64,000 nucleotides of DNA from Cardinalis cardinalis (taxonomy: Eukaryota > Chordata > Aves > Passeriformes > Cardinalidae), in the NCBI GenBank assembly GCA_014549065.1, contig JACDOX010000114.1, positions 620,001-684,000 on the forward strand, read 5' to 3'. Position 1 is the stretch's first letter; every line of letters starts with the position of its first letter. The notes under the pieces are model-generated. The model was given only the letters and a program-made list of their open reading frames with translations. It did no database searches and was not told where the DNA came from. Made by a program: the position numbers and the translations under genes. Positions 22,794 through 34,199 of this stretch are shown here, piece by piece.

Positions 22794-25700
22794 CCAATTC
22801 TAAAATATTTGTGCATAGAATATTGATTTAATTCTCTACTTTTATACTTTTAGTTTTGTTTTATGATTCTACATTTTATATTTTCTACTTTTATATTTTA
22901 GCCTGATATTCTTGTATCAATACAATGGAAAGATGGACAGACACTGGAAAATTAAAATTATAGTATCTCAACTTGGACCCTTATAGTTATTTAAAAATCA
23001 ATCCATTAAGTCTTCATTTAAGAATGGAGACCTAAAAAAAGTCTCCGTAAAAATAAATATTAAAGTGTCCAGTAGATGTACCATACTCTATGCAAATTAC
23101 ATTACTGAATTTACTCCCCAGTACCTTTGCCAGANTTTTAACCATGTTCCTTTAATATCAGTAATTAGAGACTGAAATTAACTGACTNAATTTCAGTAAC
23201 TTAAAAGCCATTTTGACAATAAAGTATGATGTGATTGAGAAGGTTGAATTTATGTTTTTGACCTGTCTAGGTCTCTGTCACTCCTTCATGAGTAACTGTA
23301 TGTCACTCTTGTATTCACAGAGAGTGTATTAAAAGTTTCTCAAATTTTTGCTTGATTTAGCTTGGTATGAAAAACCTCATTATATAGCCTTGGTTAGTCC
23401 TCTGCTTATAAGTTTGTAGTCATCTTGTGAGGATGCAGAAACGGCATTAGGCTTAGATGATCTGTTGCATGCTGTGAATAGCAAATACCAAACACTGAAT
23501 ACACAAAGCTAGCAATTTACAAATAAGCTCCAGTGAAAATTATTCCTTCATGTTTGTCAGTGAGTACCTCTGCATGTCAAAGATAATAGAATAAAAAGGC
23601 TTCATATCATCTCATGAANGATGGAATAACATAATTATAATGGAATAAGAGAAATTAATAATGGATAATATTGATATTAAATGCTTTAAACATTCCTAGT
23701 TACCTTCTGCAGACCTACAAATCAAAGATGGTTTCAGTCTGTCACCTCCATGCTCTCTGACTGTAGTCCTCTATTTCATCCANTCTGAAGTAAGACTGAA
23801 GTAATCAGAGTAATATTCTTTCAGTTGCTCCCAGTGACAGAGTGCCATACGGGAGAATTTAGTCAATCTCATGGGGATTCTCACTCGTACAGAACTTTTT
23901 TCCCCAGGAGTTAAGATCAAATAAGTCTTACACTGCGTTACGGGATGGAGTGGAACAAAAAGAATAATTTTGTGTGGAAAATGACCTAAGGCCCTTTCTA
24001 GTAGCCAAAAGAAATGGATGAACCAAAGAATGTATCAAAGGAGGAGCAGGTTCAAGTGAGAAACAGAGAAGAGGACAGATGCCTGAGGGAAGAACCTGGG
24101 CAGAAATGGATGCAAGAAACAAGGTGAGATGAATTAGGACTAAAGCAGCACTAAAGAGTTCTAGGAAGTGTAGCAAACTAAATTTTTTAATAATGTGGCT
24201 GAGCAAAACACAAAAAATTAAAAAGGAGGATTTAATATAAAATCTACATGAATTTGTACAAAATCCTGACCTCTCCAATGACTATACACCTTGGTGTTCA
24301 GTTTGTTTCTTAAGAGTCTGTTTATCTTCCAACCTTCAGCTGCTGTTCTCTGATATTTCCTAGTTTCTGTTTCCCATCTATAACAGAGCTTCAATTTATA
24401 AAACACATTATTAAATGTGGAGTAGTTAAAGGTAAATCTCATGACTTGTGGTATCTGAACTGCCTCTTTAAGTTTGTAAATAAACCATCGCCCCTGCTCT
24501 GAAAGGACTCTCTGCTTGAATTAACTGTNTTGTAATCTGTAGGAAAAACACAACTATAATAATCAGGCAAGCAAGTAGAACATATAATATTAATAAACTA
24601 TTAAAGACATCTCACACATTCTTCACACTTGGCTGTCTAAACAAATCAATACAAAGGGAAAGATCTAGTTAAGACTGGTATAAAAATCTAGTGCTTTATC
24701 TTTAAAGCAAGTCAAAACATAACATTTCAACTTTATTATGTATAGTGTGGTTTGTACAGATTCCATCCCAAAGGCTTTATGGAGGTAGATAATACTCTTC
24801 CAGGGTAAGATAACAATATTAACAATGGAAAGAGAGAAATTATATCCACAGTCACATCCCTCTATCAGTGGTGTAAATTGAAACTAGCACTACTAAAATC
24901 AATATGCTTCACACTGATACAGAATTGCTCAGAGATTANAATCAGGCCCTGGTTAGGTAGCAGAGAAACAATTTCTTTTCAGTTGAGAATTGCAATGGAG
25001 TGGTTAGTCAATGAAGCAGAGACATAGGACAGTGTTTTTCAGACAGCATGAAACTTAAGTGAGGAAGAAAACATAAAGAAGCAGCAAAGCAATATAGGCG
25101 AAGTCTATCAGTATTTTTAAATTTAAGAGGAAAATGTGGAAGCGCTAAATAAAATGATTGTTGGAAGAATATATGTGACTATTCTCACTGTCATGCTGTG
25201 GAACTCATTGGGAGTTTTTCACCATCTTCCAATATTAACTTCGTAAAACAAATTACAGACATGTTGCTGGGCTACAGGGAATGCTTTAGGCAGCAGAAAC
25301 AGAAATAAACAAATAAGATAGAGTGGTTTACTAAGAGACAAGACAAAATTCTGGAGGCATATTTCTTCACTAGATAAGAGCAACAGTAAGCTTCTCAATT
25401 CTGTGGGTTTTCTTCATCAAAAACCAGCAAGCAACAGGGTGACAAAGAGCAGGGCAATCTTAAAAAGTTAGAGGTTGAAGTAGCATCACCTTCTCTTAGC
25501 AGCTGGCAGATATCTTGGTTATATCCAATAATCTCATACGCAGCCCTCTATTCTGACCACAAGGTATCCATCAGGCCTGATGCCAGATTCTGCTTCACCA
25601 CATTGTATTTAGGCATTCAAATATAAAACACAAACAGATACTGAGCATCCTCCCCTGCCAGCCTGTCACACATACACATGCACAGAATCCCACCCCAAAT

Positions 25701-28700
25701 AAAATCTGTGGTTACCTACAGAAAAATGGGAACTTTGGTAAGTTTGTTCTGTTTCTGGAGATGACACTATTGAAATTTGTCTGTCTGACAAGTCTAAGAA
25801 GCACCCCTTAAACAGAAGAGAGAAATTTCCAGACTTGTGCATATTTAAGATTTTTTTTTAAAGGATAATTTCTTCTCTGTCTAAACAATAGCTGGTTTTT
25901 AATTCCAGATTAGTTGATTATTCCTGTAGAAATTTACCAAAGAAAGAAAACATTATCAAATGACAATAAAGTCCTTAATTTTTTTTTTTTCAAGAATTTA
26001 ATGTTATATTTTCCTTGTGATCTTTTAAGTACAGTTTTTTTTTTCCTTGCTCAAGGTGGAAAGGACACTCTAAGAGAATTAAAAGCTAACAATTACCCAT
26101 TGTGCTTTTTGCACAGAATCTGCCATTCTAGCAGTGTGCTAACTCTGTCTCTGATGAGTTTATGATTCTAAAAAGTCTAAGCAGCATTCCCTTAAGAAAG
26201 AAAGCATTTGAGAGATCAATACTTTTGCCTGTCGGCCTTGTTGAACAAAGATCAATGCATGTACAAAAATCAGCCCAGCAGATGTGACTGTGAAGACTAC
26301 CAGGCCCCAGAGAGAGGAATGCCTAATGGGGACAGCTATCTGTATAGCTCTAAAGTGTGCCATTAGCCTGCACTTCACTTGGCTCCTATAGGGGTTGTGA
26401 TACCTCAAGCTGTGCAGNGGTAATCTGCAGTGTGTTGTGTTTTAGCCAATTTATGCTGCTCATGTGAAGTTAGGGGTACTTTAGCTATTAGATCCTTTAT
26501 TCCTTGTCCAACATGGGGCATTAGTCAAGTGAAAATGACAGCTATGCCTAGCTCAGAGAATTCTCCTGGCAGCCCCCAGGAGCCCTNTAGAGAAGGCACT
26601 AAAGTAAAAACCATTGCCAACATTTGGCACCTTAAGGTTACTGTTCTCTTGTGTAGCTGGTATTTGTCAGCTTTCCTGATGGACTTAGAGATGCTATTTA
26701 ATTTCACTGCATAAGGGAGAGTGAAATCCATTAGCATTCNAGGCCTGTCAATGAAGATTGTGTCACTAGCTAGTAGAAACTGCAAATGTGCCAGATTGTT
26801 CAGCAGAAACTGAAGGGGCAGGAGACTGCAAGTAATAGATTGAATGAAATTGATTCTCTTTATTTTTCATAAAAATTTTTTTTCCTTTTAGAAAAACTCA
26901 CAAAAGGCAAAAATTTCTCCCTAACAATCATTGAATGCAAAGGGAAAGATGATGCTGAAATAGAGCCAAATATAAAATAAAAAATGAATAAACAAACTGG
27001 ATTCTCAAAGGGAACTTAGGCATCAAACTACATTTTTAAAAACAGAATGCCTAACATGTCAAAACCTTGAAAGGGCTACTTCCCACAGTAATGCAGTAGC
27101 CCTGCATTTCTGCTGAATTGTATAACACTTAAGATCTGAATTAAATGGTGTTCTGGAAACATGTACTAATCAGTTTGTACAAATGTACAAAAATATACTG
27201 CTACAGTCAAGCTAGNAGTAGCACTGAGAGGACACTTGATGATGTTTGAAGAGCAGTTGGTTTTGCCCAGCTTTATTTCCTTGATTTTTAAGAGCAAAAT
27301 TCTAGCTTCTCCATATATGGCATGAAGGAAGGATTTNAGCTGGGCTCTTCCTTTTTCTTTTGAGAAACATCTTTAATAATTAAACACCTGGAACCCTGAA
27401 AATATCTTTTTCTATTTCTTCCCTAGTGAAACAATTCTGCTTTGTGAAAATTATTTAAGTGTTCAATAGACAGTGTTAAAAAAGAAAATACCAAGTGCCT
27501 GATTTGGCAGCATTCTTGTGGGAGAGTCAGGCTCAGATCCTTTTCCTGGTGATCATTCAGTCTGTTAGAGAAAGCAAAGCAGCTTGAGTGGGATAAAGTT
27601 CTTCTCCTAGAACCAGCATGAAGAAAGCAAAAGATANAACAAACACATTGTGTGAAAAAATTAGGACACCAGTGTATCTAGTGGTCTAGAGACAGCTCAC
27701 CATTGCAAAGCTGGGATTTCTGTATTAAAGAAAAAAGGAAGAAAATATATTTATAGATTTAATTCTGCTTACACAGGGTAATGGGATAAATTAAAAAAAA
27801 AAAAAAAGATTAACAGAAATAAGAGTCCTGTCATATTGGAACAAGGCCTAATATGATATTCTCTGTCAGAAAAACCACAATACAGTTATTTTCTTTTTGT
27901 TGGGGAGAGGAGATCTGGAATGAAAATGTTGGTGGGAGCAGCTGATAGTGGAGGAGACTCTTGACCTTGAAACTTTTCCAAATAATTTGCTTTTCACCCT
28001 TGGCTGCTCAATATTAGTGCAGTACAATTATGAAGACATAAACATTACAAGGACACCTGGCACACAGCCTGTCACAATGAGTTAAACTTGAGNATTCGAT
28101 TCCCTGAGCAACCATGGAAGGAGAATGAGCCACCTCATCAGGAATTCAACTGTGTCAGTTTAGGAGGAAGTGAGGATGGGAGGAGTTGATTCATCAAGCT
28201 CAGACAAGACCCAGCCAACCTTCTNCTTTCATTCAGGCAGTAGAAACAGATCATAAAGGGACCTGTCAAGTCCACAGTCAAATGAACTGTAAGACAGAAC
28301 ATGGAGGGTACCTTGGCTTGTACCTAAATACTCTTGAAATACCTTTTTTCTTTCCTCCAGTGCAAATGCTGCCATCTGCTTGTTTTAAATGGTTATAAAT
28401 CACATAAAGAANCAAATTGGCAAGGGAATGGAGCATTTAATTTATTTGTTTGTTTCTACACCATTAGCAAATTTGAGTTGAGGTATACTTCAATTTTGAT
28501 AGACCATTAAGCTACATCCATTCAGGGTCCTTCATTATCATGTTAACCTTTCTTCCCCTTTTTCCCAGACATAAGACTTAAAGATTTTTANCTGAAGGAA
28601 TAGTTGCTACTAATTAGTAAATTAAATTTGGAATTTCAGTGATATTTTCATAATATTATCATTTAATAATTTATGAAATGAGAATTTTGCTGATTATAAT

Positions 28701-29631
28701 GAAATACTTAGAATCAGTACTAGAGATTTTGGGCAATTCTTTTAGTTTAATAAATTATTAAANATGTTATGTTTCCAAGTACTTGTCAGAAATAGGGCCT
28801 TTCTTACTACATTTTGGGAAAATCTAATTCTCATCTAATTTAATGGTTGTGCCATGTCAAGGTAACAGCACTAACTTTATTAAAGGCTCAGTGTTATGAA
28901 AATCACCAAANTTATTAAAAAACATTAGTAAAAATAGAAAAATTGCTGGGGGGATGACATATTTTTTTCATCACTGTTTTTCCAATGCTTTTCTTCATCC
29001 AGATTGTTTTTGCCTAGCATACACATCCTCCTTCTTTCTCTTTCCATTTGTTTCTTTCTCTCTGCACGTTTTACATATATTTGCATATATATATATATAT
29101 AGTGCCAGTATATTGCCAGCATATACATATCCTGGATAGCTATAGCTTAAAATTTCCATATTGCCTGAGGTATCCAAACCACAAAATAACAATAAATCTT
29201 ATATAAACATGCCATTCATATATGCAGTCATATGATAAACTTCTCTGTAAAGTAAGCTTAAATTTTATATTGGATCTACTGTTACAATTGCTCTGATATT
29301 TATCTTGACATATAATTTAAAGTAGTATTTTAAACTATANTTATCAAAATTCAGACATAATTTCTGAATAAAACAATGCTCCTTAGTTTAGTAATTTTCA
29401 AGATAATCACATTACTTTTTAAAGATGTTTAAGAAGTGACAAAATGTGACAGCAAAGTTTCTCAAAATAGNGAATAATCACACTTAAGGACTGTGTTCTC
29501 CCATAAATTAACAGGAGTTGTCTTTATTGCAATTAGTTTCTCTCTTTGCAACTCAGCTTTGCATCTGCAGCAAGAATGAAAAGGAAGTGGTTCTAGTGAG
29601 GGTGAATATGAAAACAATAGAGGTATGAAAA
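22794..29631. other. Unique AT-rich non-coding sequence
   Basis: No gene or confident mobile element. Small features are an imperfect reiteration of TTTTCTACTTTTATATTTT near 22850-22910, poly-A at 27791-27805, and a purine-rich + strand at 23980-24140 that explains the long open frame on the other strand there. The section at 26160-26780 is less repetitive and could be conserved non-coding DNA, but nothing proves it. Confidence 0.5.
29085..29101. repeat. (AT)n dinucleotide microsatellite
   Basis: About eight AT units follow TTGC; a short ATAT run lies just upstream at 29074-29079. Confidence 0.9.
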
Positions 29632-29822
29632 GGAGGAGAGGAGAGGAGAGGAGAGGAGAGGAGAGGAGAGGAGAGNNNNNNNNNNNNNNNNNNNNNNNNN
29701 NNNNNNNNNNNNNNNNNNNNNNNNNNNNNNNNNNNNNNNNNNNNNNNNNNNNNNNNNNNNNAGTAGAGGAGAGGAGAGGAGAGGAGAGGAGAGGAGAGGA
29801 GAGGAGAGGAGAGGAGAGGAGA
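29632..29822 (+). repeat. (GGAGA)n pentanucleotide array with assembly gap
   Basis: GGAGA units run from 29632 to 29675, then 86 N bases (29676-29761), then AGTAGAGG and further GGAGA units to about 29822. The AGTAGAGG right after the gap is an interrupted unit. The true length is unknown because the gap size may be arbitrary. The open frames that cross it on both strands are artefacts of the repeat. Confidence 0.95.
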
Positions 29823-32481
29823 TGTCTCAATGCTTAGCTATGCTACTAAAAGAAACTAAGAGCAGAGAAAAATGAAACTAACCACCTGAATAGTTCTACT
29901 TGGGTTTTGCTTGACTGACTTAGACATAGATATTTTCTGAAGAAAAAAAATATTATTATAGTGGTTTTTGGAAATTGTCTTTTACCTAAGCATCATTGCT
30001 GTAATTAGAATCTATGATTTATTTTCTGTGAAAGTGAATTTTCATCTCAAAAACAACCATGTTNTTTAAAGATACCTTGAGACCACCAAGTTTAAGTTCA
30101 CTGCCNGGTAGGTTTCCAAGGTGACACAGTTTTGCATCCTGATAGTCCATGCCAAGGGTGTTGCTCTCTGTGCTAGGGCACAGTGTTTCTAAGGTCAGTG
30201 GATCTGGAAGGGAGCTAACAGATGCACAGGGGAAGAAAATCAAGGGTCCTTCATGGAGCAAATACATTGAACAAATTGCCAAATGGGTATAGAGTAAATC
30301 TAGGGACCACNGAAGGGCTGGAAAATCAGAGTCTGAGAGGCTCATGAGGCAGCTGTTTCATTTCATGCATGGTGATAGGAGGAGAGAACAGAGAAGCAGG
30401 GAATGCTGTTGCACAGTGAAATTGGCCTGTCACTTCCAAAGCATGTCAAATGATACTGAAGAGAAAATCAGTTTCACCAAAAGCAGTAGAGNCGGGGGAG
30501 CCCATTTCTGCCTGGGACCTTCCAGTTCTGATGAGCTCATGGAAGTTTTTATTAGCCTTTCTATCCATGAGGAAAATCTTTGTGATTTTTATCATTACAG
30601 ATTAATTATTTTTTAGTCTTGATTATTTGCATAGATGCATTTCTTGTATAACACTGATTCATGTAGACACATGTATAAAAACTAAACTTTTGCTTCTGTA
30701 TTCTGAGATAATTTTCTAAATATCCTGTCTTTGAGGTATGATGTACTTACAACGAATACTGCCCTTCCTTGTGCTTCACTGCTATGCTTTTATTCTTTTG
30801 AACACTTGCTTCAGTACTGCTGCCTCCAGCACTTGCCTACCTTGGTGATGAACAGATGAGCACAGTGGAAATATGACAAGCACAGAATTAGTAATATATC
30901 CTTAAACAGAGCTAGTGGAGGTTGAATCATGATTTACAAATACTTAGTGACACCAAAATTAATTGAATTTTTAGGAAGAGTTTTCTTTATCCCAAACATT
31001 GACTGTCTTATACTTTAATGTAAAGTATCTATCTCCTTCTTTGGTTTTCTATTGTGAAATTTATGTGTGTTTTTTGTAATTCCTCATCAATGGTGATAGT
31101 AAGAACACTCACTGTTTTCTGTCTTCAAGAAATGTGTGCAATCACTTCCATTTAATATTTACGTATGTTCAGTGAACTTTTTATTCACAGCCCATAATAT
31201 GTAATGGAGTGCTAGGCACTATCAGANCATGCTTTTTACTCTTATTTTAGGCTTATCATCATTTTGTGGTATGCTTTGATGTTTCCCAGCCAAAAATCCG
31301 TCAGTAAATTACACAAAGAGATTTCACATTAACTGTTAGAAAAGTTTATAAAAAATATTGGTTAAAGAAAAATAATCAANCCTCACTTTGTCTACTTATC
31401 TCAAAATAACATACTCAAAATGCCCACCTTCTTCTAGATGACTCATTACTGTCCAGCTAAACATATTGACCAGAAGTTTGATATACCTCACATCTCACAN
31501 TCAAAAGGAAGAATAAGGTGGAATACAAATCAGCTTTANTATCCCATCACATCCTTATCATAACTCCACTTCCTTGTGGCTTAACATATNTTAAAATTCT
31601 TTCTTCCCTATCAGCATTATGAGCTTTTAACCTATATGCTGTTCCTGGGGCTTATCCTGTTTATTTTTCTATCACCTTCATGACTTGTAGCTGCAAATGC
31701 ACATCCTTTTGCCCACTCAAGTGCTGAGGTGAAATATCTCTCCTGTGCCATCACTGTGCTGCAGGATAGAGAAATGGGCAATCTTGCCTACAACTTGGTT
31801 TGGGAAATGAAGATGTTGAAGGAGTGATGGCTGTAAAAGAAGGCATCTCAGTATAATATGGGCTGTGGTGTATAATTAAAAGACAACTAANTCTTTGCTG
31901 TGATCACAACTTCTANGAAAATAAATTTCACTGTCTTTCACAACAGTGACCAACTTATGCATGGCACTTTATGTACTTAACATAAAANCAGCCAGAATCA
32001 AAACATCTGTAAGCGGATTATACTGGACAGTAGGCCATACTGTTCACAGTATGTGTTTGACCTGGTAATTGATAGATATTCCAAAGTAATTGACCATTAG
32101 GCACTCCATGCAATTATTATAATAGTTTATTCAATACCAAGTGTGGAACTTTTACGAAAAATAAGNTGTTCAATTTTAAGTAGAAAACATTTCACAAATA
32201 AATTAATGGTTTGATTTTCCAGAATGGCTGTATCAGTGAAAAGAAGAAGCTATTTTCTGCTTTAAANAAGATGTTCATTTTTTACTCAGAAACCTACTTG
32301 AGGGAAAATTGATATATCCAGACTACTTTAAATGTAAGTTTTTAGTCTCAATATTACTATAATAAACTTAACATTGCAATTTGGAAAACCAGGCATCCTT
32401 GAACTATAATTCTGAGACCATCCTACCTCCCTTTTAAAAAATCAATTTGTGTGTTCAGTGTGAGAAAAGACAGTATGCAGA
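29823..32481. other. Unique AT-rich non-coding sequence
   Basis: No gene recognised. The purine-rich segment 30120-30560 gives open frames on both strands (about 90-108 codons) without any motif. A small inverted repeat, CATACTGT-TC-ACAGTATG, lies near 32037-32055. Isolated Ns are frequent here. Confidence 0.5.
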
Positions 32482-32650
32482 TGTCTTGGGTTTCTGTGGC
32501 AAGGTTTTGGTAGTGGAGTTCTGCAAACATGTCTTTGCAAAGATGCCAGAAGCTTCACCTGCGTACAAGAGAATCAATGCAAGNCAACTGATGGATTCAA
32601 CATTAGCAAAGGCTGAGCTCAGTAATGGTGGTAGGACCTCTGGGATAACA

Positions 32651-32658
32651 TATTTAAG
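32651..32658 (+). promoter_or_regulatory. TATA-like box of the ERVL LTR
   Basis: TATTTAAG, within ACATATTTAAGAAGGG, lies about 170 bp into the LTR, where this family has its core promoter. The call rests on position and sequence only. Confidence 0.5.
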
Positions 32659-33403
32659 AAGGGAAAAAAATCAGTAGCTTAGTGCCTAGAGGAAAACATC
32701 AGCCAGAGAAGAGAAGAGTGAAAATANGTGAGAAATAACTCTGCAGACACAAGGCCAATGCAGAACAAGGGCAGGAGGTGCTCCAGGGGCTGGAGCTGAG
32801 AGTCCCCTGCAGCCCATGTTTAAGACCACGGTGAGGAAGCTGTGCCCCTGCAGCCCATGGGGTTCCATGCAGGAACAGTGATCCACCTGGNGCTTGTGGA
32901 GGAGCAGATGGGAGCCTGAAGGAATTGTGGCACTCTGGGAAGCATGTNCTTGAGCAGGCTCCTTACAGGACCTGTGGCCACAGGGAGAGGATCCCACGTT
33001 TGAGGAGGCCTGCTGGGACGACTTGTGTGCCCCAGGGGACTCATGCTGCAGCAGTCTGTGCCTGAAAGTCTACAAGCCATGGAAGGGACCAGGCTGGAGC
33101 AGTTTGCAAGGAACAGCAGCCTGTGGGAAGGACTCATGTTGGAGAAGTTGACAGAGCCATAGAATCATTCAGGTTNGAAAAGACCTCCAAGATCAGGTTC
33201 AACCATTGACCAAACACCATTATACCAACTAAACCTTAGCACACAGTTNCTTATTGAGCACATCCATAGATNGTGACTTGACCAGCCTCTTCCANTGCTT
33301 GACAGTCCTTTCAGTGAAAAAATTTTTTCTGATATCCACNCTGAGCTCGCCTGACTTAGCTTGAGGCTGTATTCTCTCTCATCCTGTCACTAGTTGTCTG
33401 GCA

Positions 33404-33960
33404 CTAGAGGCCAATCTCCATCCTGCTTTCCTTCTGAGGGGACCAGAACTGAACACAGAATTCAAGGCACAGCCTCACCAGTGCCAAGTACAGGGAGATC
33501 ATCGCTTCCCTGGTCCTGCTGGTCACACTGCTGCTGATACAGGCCAGGATGCTATTGACCTTTTTGGCCATTTGGGTACATGCTGGATCATGTTTGTCAC
33601 CCATTTGGGTACATGTTGGATCATGTTTGTTGTCCAACCAACATCCTCAAATCCTTTTCTGCTGAGACACTTTCCATCACTCTTACCCAGGACTGACTTG
33701 TAACNCTGCATGGGGTTGCTGTGACCCAAGTGCAGGACTTTTACACTTTGCCTTACTTAAACTCACACAACTGACCTTGACCCATGGATCCAGCCTGCCC
33801 AGATCCCGCTGTAGGGTCCTCCTAATCTAAAGCAAATCAACACTCCTGCCTAACATAATGCTGGCTGTGAACTGTCTGAGGGAGCTCTTGGTCCCCTTGT
33901 CCAAATCATTGATAAAGATTTTAAACAGGACTGGCACCAATACTGAGCCTTGGGAAATCT
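33404..33960 (-). pseudogene. CR1 ORF2 remnant (reverse transcriptase C-terminal region)
   Basis: The - strand reads SQGSVLVPVLFKIFINDL near 33960-33905, matching the reverse-transcriptase segment just before the catalytic box. The box itself, FADD in intact CR1, reads FTAS here, so two catalytic aspartates are gone. The frame then breaks. Further on, in another phase, AKKVNSILACISSSV and LVRLCLEFCVQFWSP (33420-33560) match the conserved C-terminal part of CR1 ORF2. Frameshifts and missing catalytic residues show it is dead. Confidence 0.88.
33568..33633 (-). repeat. 33-bp tandem duplication inside the CR1 copy
   Basis: CCATTTGGGTACATGCTGG... (33568-33600) is followed directly by a near-identical copy (33601-33633). 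The few differences include one C/T. The unit is 11 codons in the ORF2 frame, giving HDPACTQM and HDPTCTQM repeats. It looks like a private replication-slippage event in this copy. Confidence 0.88.
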
Positions 33961-34193
33961 CACTCCACACTGGAGCAGGGGAGTAGGGTGAGGAGGAAGC
34001 AGCGGCAGATATGAATGATAAACTGACCAGAACCCTCATTCTTCATTTCCCATTCACCTGTACCACTGGAAAGAAGGAGATAGAAAAACTGAAAGTCAAG
34101 CTGAGCCAAGAATAAAAGGGAAGGGTAGGGGGAAGGTGTTTTTAAGATCTGTTTTTATTTCTCATTATCCTACTCTGCTTTGATAGCTATGGT

Positions 34194-34199
34194 AATAAA
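34194..34199 (+). promoter_or_regulatory. Polyadenylation signal AATAAA of the ERVL LTR
   Basis: AATAAA within GGTAATAAATTAAATT lies about 165 bp before the LTR end, followed by a T-rich stretch, as expected for the R region. It supports the + orientation of the LTR. Confidence 0.55.

Larger units (their letters stand above)
33159..33966 (-). mobile_element. CR1 non-LTR retrotransposon, 5'-truncated, inside the LTR
   Basis: On the - strand the element runs from the reverse-transcriptase C-terminal half near 33960 to the 3' end ATGATTCTAT at 33159. Its + strand reads AGAATCATTCAGGTT at the start, the reverse complement of the CR1 tail. The sequence follows CR1 3' regions throughout: CACCAGTGCCAAGTACAGGG, GCCAGGATGCTATTGACC, CAAGTGCAGGACTTT. 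About 808 bp remain of a family of roughly 4.5 kb, the usual 5' truncation. It interrupts the ERVL LTR, so it is younger than that insertion. Between the two LTR parts some 25-30 bp of LTR appear to be missing at the junction. Confidence 0.93.

Noticed and set aside
23928..24278. 116-codon open frame on the - strand rich in Leu, Phe and Ser
   Set aside because: It is the complement of a purine-rich + strand, and this skew alone gives a hydrophobic open frame.
26160..26408. 82-codon open frame on the - strand with a hydrophobic stretch
   Set aside because: No homologue I can recall, and the opposite strand and neighbouring frames show nothing gene-like. Chance is sufficient.
29462..29837. Ser-Pro-Leu-Leu and Arg-Gly-Glu open frames through the GGAGA array
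   Set aside because: Repeat artefacts that also run across 86 unknown bases.
32447..32677. 76-codon open frame
   Set aside because: It covers the start of the ERVL LTR, which is non-coding.
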